A stretch of 64,000 nucleotides of DNA from Norana najaformis (taxonomy: Eukaryota > Annelida > Clitellata > Crassiclitellata > Hormogastridae). Positions within the stretch are counted from its first letter, which is position 1; each line of letters begins with the position of its first letter. Below, one piece after another: positions 23,661 to 35,265 of this stretch. The notes beneath the pieces are model-generated. The model did no database searches and had not been told where the DNA came from. It saw only the letters and a program-made list of their open reading frames with translations. Both the position numbers and the translations under genes were made by a program. The stretch is from contig OZ029915.1 in assembly GCA_964023275.1 (NCBI GenBank), positions 913,131 through 977,130 on the forward strand, given 5' to 3'.

Positions 23661-23800
23661 CATGATCATGATGAGGATGATGATGACGATGATGATGATG
23701 CTGATGCTGATGACGATAACAACAACAACAACAACAACAACAACAATAATAATAATAATAATAATAACAGTAATAGTAATGATAGTAATTATAATGATAA
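23612..23800. repeat. (GAT)n-(AAC)n-(AAT)n microsatellite
   Basis: Compound trinucleotide tract. Confidence 0.95.
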
Positions 23801-23809
23801 TAAGTAGGC

Positions 23810-23905
23810 CTAATTTCGAATGTGCCGGTGTCTACTGCAGAAGGCATCAACCGATGGCGCACCAAAATCCAAGCCGCAATCAGGCCACATCCAGAAGGTC
23901 AGCCC
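23810..23905 (-). repeat. SINE B-like fragment
   Basis: AAGGCATCAACCGATGGCGCACCAAA and CATCCAGAAGGTCAG recur at 29724-29812, and the first motif resembles the ATCAATCGATGG core of family B. This rules out the exon-like segment between the AG and GT here. Confidence 0.6.
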
Positions 23906-25560
23906 ACAGTATAAACAGTGCATCCCATGGACGGTGTATCTAGCGACACCTTGCGGCCCCTTTTGCCGTCCTGTCTATGGACAGGCGGACAATTGATTCA
24001 GTTGTTGGTGTTGGAGGCAAATAAATTATTCGGCAGTTTCCTCTGAACACAAATCAAGGAGCAGGTGCACCTGCAAATTGGCTGTCGTTTTCGGATGACA
24101 TATGGTCCGCTCTTGTCAACACCTGCAGCGTAAGCCGACGAATTCGTTACGTAGGAAACAATAACTGGTCCAATAAAGCAGCCAACAAGGTCATGATCTG
24201 GCCCAGAAAGTCTACAAATAGGTCACGTCGCATCGACCGAAATGACCTCGCCAAATAAAACGGCGAAGAATTATGTCACGTCGGGCAGATTTCGAGCGAG
24301 TGAATGGTAAATATTATCTGACACCGATGCAACTGTGGACCTACATAACCCTATTTTAATGCTAATATTATTTACAACTTTAGACTCGTATGCCGTATAC
24401 AAGTCCATTCGAGTACAATTTTCGGCCTTCAGGCCTAATTCAATGCCTTATGCATGGATGCGTTGGCCGATATAATAGTTGCAGTTAACTCGAACACTAT
24501 GGAGAATTGTGGAAATTACCTCTCAAATACAATCTTTTAATTTGAACTTGTCGACTTGTTCTACCGGTATTAGTATCCAGCGTTACACGAGATCTTATAA
24601 ATGCTATACGCAGTTATGTTAGCTGTCGATTAGTATTTTCCAGTGTTTAACAACATCTTGTGACTGCCAGGGCCGTTGACCACGACCTAACCTCATAATA
24701 CAGTTAAAATTTAAAAGTAGTAGAACCAAAAGTTTAATGACATCATATGGCAGCATTGGCCGTTGACGTCCTTACAAATGTTCTAGATGAAAAACAATTA
24801 AGTTTTTAAATAGTTTGGCTTAACTAACGATAAGTAAAGTCACAATTAAACATTCCATTAAACTTTAAACTGAAAAAGATAGTCGTTACTTATCATAAAA
24901 ACCGGTGGAGAATAACAGTTCAGTTGAATATAGCGATTGCATTATACATCAGACTGTGGAGATTAATATTAGGCCTATTTAATGGATGATCAATGCGAAT
25001 AAATGAAAAGCCGATAACTTTGCACCCATTTAAACCAGCTATTAAGTGTGTTTACAGACATAATAATCAGTTTCATCAGCCAATCACCGAAATCAGCATC
25101 GCGCAACGGAACCCCGTCCAACCCTCCCACCAATTTTATAAGCCACCCTCTGTTAGTCGCGCGACTCTGCTTCAATGTGTATGTTCTAATCCAAATAGAA
25201 ACATAGTGATTATCAAATTGTATCAATAATTATGTCACGTCGGCCAGATATTTTCGAGCTGGCGACCCAGTGATTACCAAATTGTATCAACAGAACAGTC
25301 AACCAATTTTAATATTCCAAAAAGTGCAAACAGGAAATCAATCTACACTTATTGCATACATTTTAAACAACAGAAATCAACGACATGTTATGGCATCAGA
25401 GGTCGTTGACGTCGCCCTCCTCCTTTAGCCAGGCTTGGGACTGGCACTGCCCGAGTAGAGGCAGTGGAGTCTTATTAAACGCAGTTGATAAATATCACCA
25501 GTTGTAACCAATTTAAGTGTGTATTTTGCGGCTACCAAGGCTTTTGGCCTTGTATTTTAT
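23906..25560. other. PDE4 intron, mostly unique
   Basis: Two short related segments (TTATGTCACGTCGG near 24272 and 25230) and three fragments of a LINE 3' end family (near 24640, 24740 and 25365-25475; the last has GTTGACGTCGCCCTCCTCC and CCAGGCTTGGGACTGGCAC, as at 42.7 kb). No exon is supported. Confidence 0.5.
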
Positions 25561-25564
25561 TTGA

Positions 25565-25700
25565 TATTATCAAACTGATGATTTTGATGATGATTCTGTC
25601 GTTGTCGTTGTTGCTGTTGCTGCTGTTGTTGCTGTTGCTGCTGTTGTTGTGGTTGTTGTTGTTGGTGGTGGTGGTGTTGTTGTTGGTGTTAAGGATGATG
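25565..25700. repeat. (TTG/CTG)n microsatellite beside a PDE4 exon
   Basis: GTTGTTGCTGTTGCTGCTG-type tract and GGTGGTG, ending 12 bp before the acceptor of the 25713 exon. The tract stands where the polypyrimidine tract and branch region would be. Confidence 0.9.
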
Positions 25701-25712
25701 ATGATGTTTTAG

Positions 25713-25765
25713 AAATCGGCGTGGGTTCTCCTGTCGAAGCGACAATAAAGATAGCATCTTACAAG
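25713..25765 (+). CDS. PDE4: PDE4 small linker exon between UCR1 and UCR2
   Basis: The acceptor is GATGTTTTAG|AAATCGG and the donor TACAAG|GTAAAT, enclosing 53 bases that start with 1 and end with 1 codon base. This is exactly the phase needed between the exons at 20585 and 26193. The joined reading is SSNK|NRRGFSCRSDNKDSILQ|DEQLRKL. Animal PDE4/dunce proteins have a similarly short variable linker here, often starting SNK. The sequence of the linker itself is poorly conserved, so the call rests on splice sites, phase and position. Confidence 0.8.
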
Positions 25766-25829
25766 GTAAATCTTTAAGTTCTTCTCAAACCATTCACTGA
25801 CCAACCACTGACTCTTCATGTTCTTCCAT

Positions 25830-26160
25830 ATAAACGACAAATACAATCTAATTCAATCTAATTCCTTCTAATCTAGTACAAGCTGCTCTAATCTAATCCA
25901 ATCAAATCCAAGCTAATCTCATTTAGTCTTCAATCTAATCTAGTAAAGCTGATGTAATCGAATCCAATCAAATCGAAGCTAATTTCATGTAGTCTTCAAT
26001 CCAATCCAGTAAAGCTAATCTGATAAAATCCAAGTAAATCCAAGCTAATCTCATGTAGTCTTCAATCCAATTCAGTAAAGTTAATGCAGTCTGATCCAAT
26101 CAAATTCAAGCTAATCCAATGTAGTCTTCAATTCAATCAAGCTAATCTAATCTAATCTGT
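25830..26160. repeat. about 64-bp tandem repeat, CTAAT-rich
   Basis: Roughly four diverged units, each containing AATCCAATCAAATCCAAGCT, then CTCATGTAGTCTTCAATC, then CAGTAAAGCTAAT. The (TCTAA)-like content matches the repeat that follows SINE B tails. Confidence 0.8.
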
Positions 26161-26192
26161 ATGGGCCAGTGATTTGATTGGTTGTTCGGCAG

Positions 26193-26305
26193 ATGAGCAG
26201 CTGCGGAAGCTGTCGACTGATACCCTGGAGGAACTGGAATGGTGCCTCGAACAACTCGAAACTGTCCAAACGCACCGGTCCGTTAGCGACATGGCTACCA
26301 GCAAG
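26193..26305 (+). CDS. PDE4: PDE4 exon, UCR2 first part
   Basis: The acceptor is GTTCGGCAG|ATGAGC and the donor AGCAAG|GTCAGC; 113 bases. It reads DEQLRKLSTDTLEELEWCLE, then QLETVQTHRSVSDMATSK, the start of upstream conserved region 2 (ETLEELDWCLDQLETxQTxRSVSxMA in known PDE4s). UCR2 folds over the active site to restrain catalysis. The phase agrees with the 53-base exon before and the FKR exon after. Confidence 0.95.
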
Positions 26306-26314
26306 GTCAGCTTG

Positions 26315-26560
26315 ATGACGTTGCCGTTGTAGTTGTTGTTGTTGTCGTAGTAGTTGTTGTTGTTGTTGAGATATTGATAATGTGACGATGATAGTGATGT
26401 CGTTGTTGCCGCTGTTAATTGTGATGATGATCATGTTCTTGCTGCTGTTGTTGATTATGATAATGATGGCGATGGTGATTGTGATTATGATGATGATGAT
26501 AATGATGATTATGATGATGAAGATGATGATGATGATGATGATGATGATGGTAATTGTTAT
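26315..26560. repeat. (TTG)/(GAT)n trinucleotide tract
   Basis: Imperfect GTT/GAT repeats starting 10 bp after the UCR2 exon donor. Confidence 0.9.
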
Positions 26561-26619
26561 AATAAACATTGTAACAACTGTTAAACTGTGCATTATTTCT
26601 ACGAACCAAACGAGCAACG

Positions 26620-26692
26620 GAGGTTATTAATGATGATGATGATGTTAATAATAGTAGTATTAGTAGTAACAGCAGTAGCAGTAGCAGTAGCT

Positions 26693-26764
<72 letters not shown>

Positions 26765-26765
26765 A
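26620..26765. repeat. (GAT)n then (AGT)n microsatellite
   Basis: About 80 bp of pure AGT (26688-26764), ending at the inverted retroposon tail ATACGATTTATATAGCGCC. The AGT repeat therefore lies immediately 3' of the tail in element orientation. Confidence 0.95.
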
Positions 26766-26835
26766 TACGATTTATATAGCGCCGTAGCGTGAGTTCATGA
26801 GTTCAACAACAGGGAAAAGATCAACTTAGCGATGA
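26765..26835 (-). repeat. retroposon 3' end (TATATAGCGCCGTAGC family)
   Basis: CGATTTATATAGCGCCGTAGCGTGAGTTCATGAGTTCAACAACAGGGAA is nearly repeated at 28246-28300 (GCGATTTATATAGCGCCGTAGCATGAGTTCACGAGTTCAGTAGCAGGGAA). Both are preceded by AGT/AGC trinucleotides. Confidence 0.65.
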
Positions 26836-27100
26836 ATTCTAAAACACTGAGTCACTCAATTTAAACCAGGAGTCGTATCTTCAAACTAATCCTTCTGAAA
26901 ACCGAGGACAGAGTCCAACCGCTACGATAGGAGGAGGCTTTAAGCTAAGCACGAAAATTAACGAATGGCTGGAACGGTACTGAATCATTTAAGAATTCCG
27001 CAAGAACGCTTTGCAAAACCATCGGAGTTTTGTTACGGAAGGATGCAATATTATGTGGGACTGTTCAAATATTTACAAGACGCAGGGCGCCGCCTCTGCT
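26836..27100. other. PDE4 intron, no recognised feature
   Basis: Nothing supported. Confidence 0.3.
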
Positions 27101-27410
27101 TGTAAACAGTGAGATTGGTTTTTGGTACCTCGGAAAAAGTAATAGCTAGAAAAACATGTGATTGGGAAAAACTAGTAACTGGGAATGCTATGGTAACTGG
27201 GAAGAACAAGGAGATGGAAAAAGCAGTAACTAGGAATTGGTGTAGTAAATGGGGAAAACCAGCAAATGGAAAAACTACTAACTGAGATAAACTACCGTAT
27301 TGCAACTGAGAAAACTAGTAAGTGGGAGAAAATAATAAATGGGAAAACTAGTAACTGAAAAATTAAAAATTAGGAAAAAACTAAGAACTGCGAAAAAGTA
27401 GTTCTTGCTA
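27101..27410. repeat. degenerate about 17-20 bp minisatellite
   Basis: Recurrent GGGAAAAACTAGTAACTG with much variation in length and sequence. Confidence 0.7.
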
Positions 27411-28671
27411 AAAACTGGCCCTGTTAGTCCTGCGATACACTGACTCCTTGGGATTCGTCCATTGCCGGCTCAAGAGCCTAAAGAAAAGGAGATGAGCGTC
27501 TCCCCTATGCCTCACTTGTGGGATACGGGATACTTTACTGTTACTTTATCAGCCATTCAGTGTCTTGTACCACATCGCAAGCGTTGCTTAACTGGAAAGA
27601 TCTTGTGAAAATTGCCTGCTCAAAAGTTCATCGTAGGGTTCAAGAATTTTGCCTTAAATATCCACGTGGCGTTTTCAAATGCTGAGCTTATCAGCTGATC
27701 TTAATTGTAAACATCTGGTGGAGGGCATTGAACGATCATGGATTTACGTAGCTAAACGTAATTTAATGCTAAGGAGACAATTCAATTGCAAAAACGTTCA
27801 ACTGTTCACGAAGTTCAGCAGAAAATCTCGGGGAGTTTTCAAGTGCTTCCTCTATCGTTGACCTTATTCGAGGTCATTCTTTTCTGTCTGTCGTCAGACA
27901 TAAAATTCTACAGACCCACAGAGTGTGTCATTAAGTATGCCGTTAAGTCTGGTCCTCTACGTGCAAGTTTCCATGAATTCCCTACCCCCATCAGGCAACA
28001 TTGTGCAACGTCCGTAATAAGAAAAACCTTTCGCAGCCATTGCCATTAGTAGCAACTGGGGGGGGGGGGGTAATGGCTGTTAGATCGTAGGCAATAAAGT
28101 CGCCCACGATGGATGTAGTCATCCATCAAAGCATTGACTTATTGCACTGGACAGTTTTAGATTTAGGCGTAGTAGCTGCAGTAGTAGTGGGAGTAGGAGT
28201 ATAGTAATAGTAGTAGTAGCAGCAGCAGCAGCAACTGCAGTAATGCGATTTATATAGCGCCGTAGCATGAGTTCACGAGTTCAGTAGCAGGGAAGGATGG
28301 AACTGAACTTTGTGTACAGTTGCTGTTCCTTTAAGAAGTCCAGGTTGCGTTTTCGATACACCTGATAGATTCCGGGGGCATCTGAGAAATGTTAGTGGTG
28401 AAATGGTTAGCTTAGTATTAGTTGTGAAATGTTAACGTTAACAAGGTTAAGGTAACTTCAGATAATAGAATACCTCCATTAAATACGTCTTCGATGAATC
28501 AGCCACCGTACTTTGCATTGTCTTAAGTTACATTTACTTTACAAATTGCCTACGATTCCTCACTCAGTCGACGGACATTTGGCTTGTTAACAAATGCATT
28601 ACTTACTTACTTACTTACATTAATGGCTGTGGTAGTCTGTATGTTTTCAATTTGTTTGTGTGTGTGCGTAG
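27411..28671. other. PDE4 intron with small repeats
   Basis: Includes a dispersed segment at 27470-27530 that recurs inverted at 46955-47020 (CCCACAAGTGAG, AGGGGAG, TCCTTTTCTTTAGGC), an 11-base poly-G at 28060, an AGT/AGC patch at 28170-28235 and a TATATAGCGCC tail at 28246-28300. Confidence 0.5.
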
Positions 28672-28765
28672 TTCAAGCGGCTGTTGAACAGAGAGCTGAG
28701 TCATTTTGCTGAGTCAAGTAAATCCGGAAATCAGATCTCCGAATACATCTCTACGACGTTTCTCG
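28672..28765 (+). CDS. PDE4: PDE4 exon, UCR2 second part
   Basis: The acceptor is GTGTGCGTAG|TTCAAGC and the donor TTTCTCG|GTAACT; 94 bases. It reads [20 protein letters not shown], then [11 protein letters not shown]. This is the second half of UCR2, close to the insect dunce version (FKRMLNKELSHFSESSRSGN). It ends with a single G that joins the next exon to form Asp (FL|DKQQE). Confidence 0.96.
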
Positions 28766-28779
28766 GTAACTTTATTTAT

Positions 28780-28835
28780 TTATTTATTATTGTTATTATT
28801 ATTATTAATATTAATATTATTATTATTATTATCAG
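28780..28835. repeat. (TTTA)n/(ATT)n microsatellite
   Basis: Short tract starting about 10 bp after the exon donor. Confidence 0.85.
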
Positions 28836-29244
28836 TTTAACAGACACACGAGTTTGTTGTTTAAATCTGACGACCGACAGGTGGCGCCACTTGCCTGTAC
28901 GGTTTATTAGTCGCATCCAATAATCCTTAGTCGTTGTTGCCATCTTTTCCTAATTGGATTTTACGGCGTGTCATTCGTTATGGCGATTTCATCCATCAAA
29001 TATTCATTTGTTTCTTCATTTCGCTTTGCTAAATTGCTCGCCTTCAGACCGTCCGATCGACCTCAGCCTCACACCCTTCCACCCTGGCCATCGACCGCTG
29101 CTACTCCGAGGGAAGTGGGCCCCAAGGCGGCCATCGCTCAACCCGTCAAGGCTTCGATGGGACGGACGTCCGCCAACAGTTGCTGCGTAAACAGAGAGCG
29201 GTTAATGTAGAGAGGCAGTCGATGCAGTGTTTTATAAACGCTGT

Positions 29245-29665
29245 GCTAAACCACAGTGCAATACAATCAAATACCATGCAATGAGATACAACGCAATTCG
29301 TTATAATGCAATACAATGAAATACAATTAAATACCATGCAGTGAGATACAACGCAATTCGTTATAATGCAATACAACGAAATACAATTAAATTCATTATA
29401 ATGCAATACAATGAAATAAAATACAATGCAATACAATGAAATACAATTAAATACCATGCAGTGAGATACAACGCAATTCGTTATAATGCAGTACAACGCA
29501 ATACAATGAAATTCATTATAATGCAATACAATGAAATAAAATACAATGCAATACAATTAAATACAATGCCATACAATAAAATACAATACAATACAATGCA
29601 GTATGAAACGAAATTAGATACAATGCAAACTAATCCTATACAATACACTACGTCAAGTACAATAC
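29245..29665. repeat. (AATAC)n array with about 63- and 120-bp blocks
   Basis: AATACAATGAAAT units with the block GCAGTGAGATACAACGCAATTCGTTATAATGC recurring near 29276, 29338 and 29458, so a higher-order structure overlies the pentamer. Confidence 0.85.
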
Positions 29666-29704
29666 GAAAGCTGAAGAAATAATCGCATGCAATAACAATC
29701 AGTA

Positions 29705-29815
29705 ACTTCTAATGCGCCTGTGTCTAATGCACAAGGCATCAACCGATGGCGCACCAAAGCCAATAAAATACAGTGAAACACAATGCAGTTAGGTTAACAT
29801 CCAGAAGGTCAGTCG
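29705..29815 (-). repeat. SINE B-like fragment
   Basis: AAGGCATCAACCGATGGCGCACCAAA and CATCCAGAAGGTCAG, as at 23838-23905. Confidence 0.6.
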
Positions 29816-30370
29816 ACAAGACAGAGTCAGCCTACGGCGTGTAAGCAATTTGAAAAAGGTGTAACTTTTAATTTGAGAACGAAATGTCTTCTGAAAAACG
29901 TTGTATAAAGCACAATACTAACTCATAAGAAACAATACAATACTAAACAATACATTACACTTCAATACATAGCGACAAGAAACTTGTAGACAAAAGCCAG
30001 TCTTTCGGCTGATGCGCAAACATGGCCGCAGCAACCGAGAACCGTCGTCACCTTTTCAAAGCTAATGTCACGAAGACGTTCATTTAAACAGCGCAAGCGA
30101 CGTCTCGGACAACCAAGGCGACAGGCGTGACTCGGTTGGGACTTAACGGGGGACCTGTTGACGTTGGGGACGGCAGAGGCCCTGAGGGGCAGCGCTATTG
30201 AAAGCAGGTCGGAGACAGAATCCATTGGCCGAGTAATGGCCGGGCGCGTTTCGTCTTAATTTGATGATGAACATTCGGTGCTAGGTTTTCATTTCCCGAC
30301 GGCTTCTCGTCGTTGTAGCTGGCGGCATCCGCCTTCGTTATCGCCGTCTGTCACGAACTGCACGGATTTA
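29816..30370. other. PDE4 intron, no recognised feature
   Basis: Nothing supported; the open frame 29962-30225 (-) shows no domain. Confidence 0.3.
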
Positions 30371-30682
30371 ATTTCTTCGAATACGTGTTTTTAATATGCT
30401 TTATATGCTGAAACGTTGACCGTTGGTGTTGTTAGTTGGTTTGGTAATTGTGTCTGGGGCTTTTGTTCTGGTGAATACGGTAGTCTTCTTTATACCGTAT
30501 TATGCCGAGAGACTTGGTTTTCATCTCCACGTATCGCTTTTATTTCAGCGAATACGGTATGTTTTCATGACACCGTATATGCTGAAACACAGGACTTTGC
30601 TGTGGTCAGTTTTTACGGTAATTGTGCTTGTGGTAGTGTCGCTGTTATTTTAGAGAATACGGTAGCTGCGTTTTTTTGGTGA
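30371..30682. repeat. diverged tandem units with ATACGGTA inverted repeats
   Basis: GAATACGGTA occurs at about 30473, 30551 and 30654 with spacing 78 and 103 (and GAATACG at 30379). The first two are each followed by a TACCGTAT-type inverted copy (ATACGGTAgtcttctttaTACCGTAT; ATACGGTA..CACCGTAT), so each unit can form a hairpin. Confidence 0.6.
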
Positions 30683-31110
30683 CTATCATTATTTAATTTT
30701 ATTCTGTCTTCGGTTCTTCGTTGTATCTCAATTCCTTTCAGAATTGGTTCATTTTCTTTATTGATTCTAATAATTAGTCTGCTTTTAATTATTTTCATTG
30801 TTTATTTTCATTTCTTATCCTCGCTTCCTCTTTTCGTTTTTTCTTTTATTACTGACAATATTTTTTCTTACGTATTTTTCTTCCTTCGTTACTTTCGTCC
30901 ATTTTATTTTCCTTCTATCGTTCACCATTTCTTCGTCCTTCGTTCATTTCTTCTTTCGTTCCTTCTTGATCTCTCATTCTTTCCTTAATTCCTTCTTCCA
31001 TTCTTTCCTCCCTTTCGTCGTTACTAATTTCCTTCTTTTTTCCTTTCCTCCTTCATTCCATCTTTCGTTATTTCTGTATTTCTTTATTCAGTTACATATT
31101 TATTTTATCA
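30683..31110. repeat. pyrimidine-rich low-complexity tract
   Basis: T-rich sequence with TTTCNTTC and TTCGTTC recurring; the long hydrophobic frames (FSFFLLL) are composition artefacts. Confidence 0.7.
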
Positions 31111-31494
31111 GGCCGACTTATATATTATTTCGTTTCCCTGTCTGTCTCCCTTCATTCTTTTCCAATACAATCGGACGTTCAACTCCCTGCGTGACCTGGC
31201 GTTATTTATCCCTTTTCGGTTCATTCGTGGTAAGCAGTAATAATTTCCTGCTCAAAAAGGCAAGCATTCATGCTTTCAATGCTCCACGCCATATGAATGT
31301 GCGTCCGAAGATAGGCGTGTTATAAACGCCTGACTGCTTTTAACGGAGACCTGCTGGATCGATGGATCAGCCGACAACCTCAGTGAGTGATCGCCGTGTT
31401 GATCTCTCGTCGATTCTGCGTAGTGATACAGCGGCCGACTTCTTTCGGATTGGACGATGTACAAACTGGGTCGAATTATTTGACGGCATTTGCA

Positions 31495-31580
31495 TCACAT
31501 CGGGATGCGTGATGGCTTAGTGGTTAGCGGTTCAACGCAGAGATTGGGGTTCAACTTCCCGCCAGGACGTAAAAAGAGTT
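31495..31580 (+). repeat. tRNA-derived SINE head
   Basis: TGGCTTAGTGGTTAGCGG fits a RNA polymerase III A box and GGGTTCAACTTCCC a B box, at tRNA-like spacing. The body that follows ends in the TTG/ATT microsatellite at 31690. Confidence 0.6.
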
Positions 31581-31689
31581 CAAGAGTTCTGTTTCAAAAG
31601 CGTCTGTTAGCGAATTCAGCTATGAAATGAGTACTTTGACTGCACACTGGCGCGCACACGTAGAACCAGGCCAACGAAGTCCCTTTGTA

Positions 31690-31915
31690 ATATGGAGTGG
31701 TATATTTTTGTTGTTGTTGTTGTTATTTTTATTGCTATTGTTATGATTGTTGTTGTTATTGTTGTTGTTGTTAATATTATTATTATTGTTATCATCATCA
31801 TCATCATCATCATCATTATTATTATTATTATTGATATTATTATTATTAGGCCCCTATTATTATAATTATTGTTAGTTATTATTATTTTTATTACTACTAC
31901 TACTACTAGACTATA
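31690..31915. repeat. (TTG)/(ATC)/(ATT)/(ACT)n microsatellite
   Basis: Compound trinucleotide tract ending about 20 bp before the next PDE4 exon. Confidence 0.9.
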
Positions 31916-31935
31916 TATTATCGTAATTGCTGTAG

Positions 31936-32138
31936 ATAAGCAGCAGGAATTATATCTTCCGAAGCTGAGAGCGGATGAAGGCGACGGCTTATCACAGCAC
32001 ATCCGGCGCAAGGATACAACGAGAGCTCCGATGCTCGAGATATCCGGAGTTCGAAACCTGCCACACGCCAACAACCTACAGATCGACCACCTCCCGAAAT
32101 ATGGCGTCGAAGCAACAGACGACGAGATGCTACAAGAG
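31936..32138 (+). CDS. PDE4: PDE4 exon, UCR2-catalytic linker (LR2)
   Basis: The acceptor is AATTGCTGTAG|ATAAGC and the donor CAAGAG|GTAACT; 203 bases. It reads DKQQELYLPKL, a charged stretch, then PMLEISGVRN, then LPKYGVEATDDEMLQE. This matches the second linker and the start of the catalytic unit in PDE4 (DKQ.., MSQISGVK.., FGVxTxxExxLxxEL). It ends in phase 0. Confidence 0.94.
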
Positions 32139-32520
32139 GTAACTAAAAGACTTGGTATGTCCAAGAGGCATCCAAAAGACTGTACGTATTTCCAAGGGGT
32201 TGCCAAAAGACTATACGTAATTCCAAGGGATTACCAGAAGACCATTCGTATTTCCAAGGGGTAACCATAAGACTCACCAGACTTTCATAGGATAGCCATG
32301 AGATTCAATACACTTCGAAAAGAGAGACAGTATATTTCTGTCTGAATGTCTGCATATCTGTCTGTCTCCCTATCTGTGTCTTTTTCTTTGTATCTGTGTA
32401 TCTTTCTATCTTTCTCTATCTCACACTATCTCAATATAACTTTTTCTATCTGTTACTCACTGTCCCTCTGTCTTTCTCTCTCTCTTTTAATATAATATCT
32501 GTCCCCAAATATATCTTAAC

Positions 32521-32561
<41 letters not shown>

Positions 32562-33010
32562 GACAGGACAAGCCACTTGTACAAGCATTCGGTCTGTGTG
32601 TCTCTATCTCTCTGTCTTTCTCTATCTCTGTTTACTGGAACTGAATCTCCATTCCTCTATTGCTCTATTTCATTCGGCCAAACATAAGTCGTCCCAAACC
32701 TCTGATAAAAAAACAGTAGTCGAACGGCTCTACCATAATCTTCCTCTTCTTCCTCCTCCTCCTCCTCTTCGTCGCTCTTCTTTGTTCTTCTATCTTTTCT
32801 CTGTCTGCCGATGGATGTACGGCCGTGTTGATCCGAGTTTTAGACATCATCTGTTCTCCTATCGTCTCTCTTTCTGCTCTACTGCAATTTGCAACACGAA
32901 CACTTGTTTTTTTGCGCCTCTATAGGAACTCCTGAGAAGAGTAAATGGTAAAAGTAGCACATTTTAAACACGACTCTACAGAAACTCCTTTAGAAGCGCA
33001 AAGAGTAAAG
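32139..33010. other. PDE4 intron with CTGT/TCTC-rich repeats
   Basis: A 30-bp degenerate repeat (CCAAGGGGT..CAAAAGAC) occurs at 32158-32280. There is a CTGT run at 32519-32562 and TCT-rich sequence to 32900. Confidence 0.6.
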
Positions 33011-33042
33011 AAGCCTATTATTATTATTATTAATATTATTAA

Positions 33043-33073
<31 letters not shown>

Positions 33074-33159
33074 GTTGTTGTTGTTGTTGTTGTTATTATT
33101 ATTATATTATTATTATTACTACAACTACTACTACTACTATTATTATTATTATTACAACA

Positions 33160-33190
<31 letters not shown>

Positions 33191-33220
33191 TTATCATTAT
33201 TATTATTATTACAACTACTT
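33011..33220. repeat. (ATT)/(TTG)/(ACT)n microsatellite
   Basis: Compound trinucleotide tract; ACT and ATT blocks alternate. Confidence 0.95.
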
Positions 33221-33494
33221 TTAGTACGCAATATAGAACTGAACAAGGTGAGCATACACTAATGCATAGAAAACACAGAAATATGCTGGAGAGAATATAT
33301 AACCATTTATGTTCCTTTTAACGAAACACCGGGTGGAACATATCCTCTGCCTCGTGGAGACCGACCCCTCGTAGGCCAGATCGCAACAGCTGATATTCAA
33401 TAGGAGCTTATGAGCTGAACCGGAGTAAATCCCCATCGCTCGCCGCTCCAAGTACACTTTCCACAACAAAAAACGCAAACCGGATTGGTATAGC

Positions 33495-33770
33495 GCAATA
33501 TAAATGCAAATGTACACGTTTTTCTATAGCGACAGCATGCCCTCGACCTTGATCGTTTGTCAACGAATTTATCGGGTGAGATCCTTCACCACCGCTGCCC
33601 GTTTGAATGGGCGCCACGCCTTTTAAGGTCCCCGTGCACATACCGTGCTAGCTCGAGATTCTCTGAAATAAGCCACGACCGGGACGAGAACCGGCATCCT
33701 CACGCTCAGAAGCGCCTTGATGTACGCGTTAACCAATGTAGCTAACTAGGCCATGTAGCTAACTAAAGTA
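33495..33770 (-). repeat. tRNA-derived SINE family C
   Basis: On the minus strand the head has TTAGCTAC..GCGTACATCAAGGCGC, then TGAGCGTGAGGATGCCGG. The B-box region is GGTTCTCGTCCCGG. The body is shared with 46.1 and 61.4 kb (CACGGGGACCTTAAAAGGCG, GTGAAGGATCTCACCCGAT). The tail is TCGCTATAGAAAAACGTGTACATTTGCATTTATATTG. Confidence 0.8.
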
Positions 33771-34009
33771 GCTAACAAGGCCGGTATTGTGCTACATGAG
33801 GAGCATCTGTTTCTCGCCGGCTTTCGCTGTTGACTACCCCATGCTGCGCGGTCTCGGAAAAATGAATGAATGAATGAATGACTGAATGAATTTATTCATG
33901 TAGAGCATTTATATAGCGCCCCTTCAAGATGTCTACTTAGAGACGAAGCCAGTCCACCCGGGCGTAAGAAAACAGTTTTCAAGTGTTGATGCACCCTGCA
34001 CCCTTTATA

Positions 34010-34300
34010 ATCTGCGCTGGTCTTCCACTCAAAACTGAAAATACTCCTCTTCCACACATCCTCTCCGGATTCCTCCTCTTCTCCTTATCTCTCTCGCTGC
34101 TCCAAGACTAAGCACCATCCACCGTAGCCGTCTGACTCCGACTCCCTAACCCTTGATCTTAACCTTGAACAGAATCTGACCCTACCTACTATCGATTTCG
34201 TTTTGATAAGGCGCCCGATGTAAACAAGCTGGTTGCCGTGACTTATCTTTCATGGGAGCTGTAGATATCTCGAGATTACTGTTACATGTGCGTTTAGCGT
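34010..34300 (+). repeat. LINE 3' end (family A), tail to tail with the next
   Basis: CACTCAAAACTGAAAATACTCCTCTTCC (HSKLKILLF-type codons) to CTGTAGATATCTCGAGATTAC. The last 115 bp are nearly identical to 43093-43208. Confidence 0.8.
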
Positions 34301-34905
<605 letters not shown>

Positions 34906-35265
34906 AAGGTTATCCCAAGTGAATGGCTCAATCCAAGAAAAGGCACCACGCTGCGTTGTTCAAAAGGAACAAGTGATCCTCTTGTTATTAGAAGATGCAT
35001 GTTGCGCATTTAGCCAGAAGGGACGCTTTGCACATCTCAAGTTTAATGACACACATCGAGAGACAGCGAAAATAGACCAGAAACTGGTAAACAAACCCAT
35101 TTACATGCACCAGTAAACACGTATGTAAGCAGAGACATTTTGCGAATATTCACACAGCGTATAATGTGTTTATTAAGTATCCAGCTGTGAGATATATTTT
35201 CCCCAAATGTTCAGGGCTATATTTAGATATAAGTGTGCTTAGGACTAGTTACTTAAACTTGTTTA
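34906..35265. other. PDE4 intron, no recognised feature
   Basis: Nothing supported. Confidence 0.3.

Noticed and set aside
23838-23897. Exon-like segment between CTGCAG and AAG|GTCAGC that could follow SNK (KRHQPMAHQ...)
   Set aside because: It belongs to a dispersed repeat (same sequence at 29724-29812), and its end phase does not fit the UCR2 exon; 25713-25765 fits exactly.
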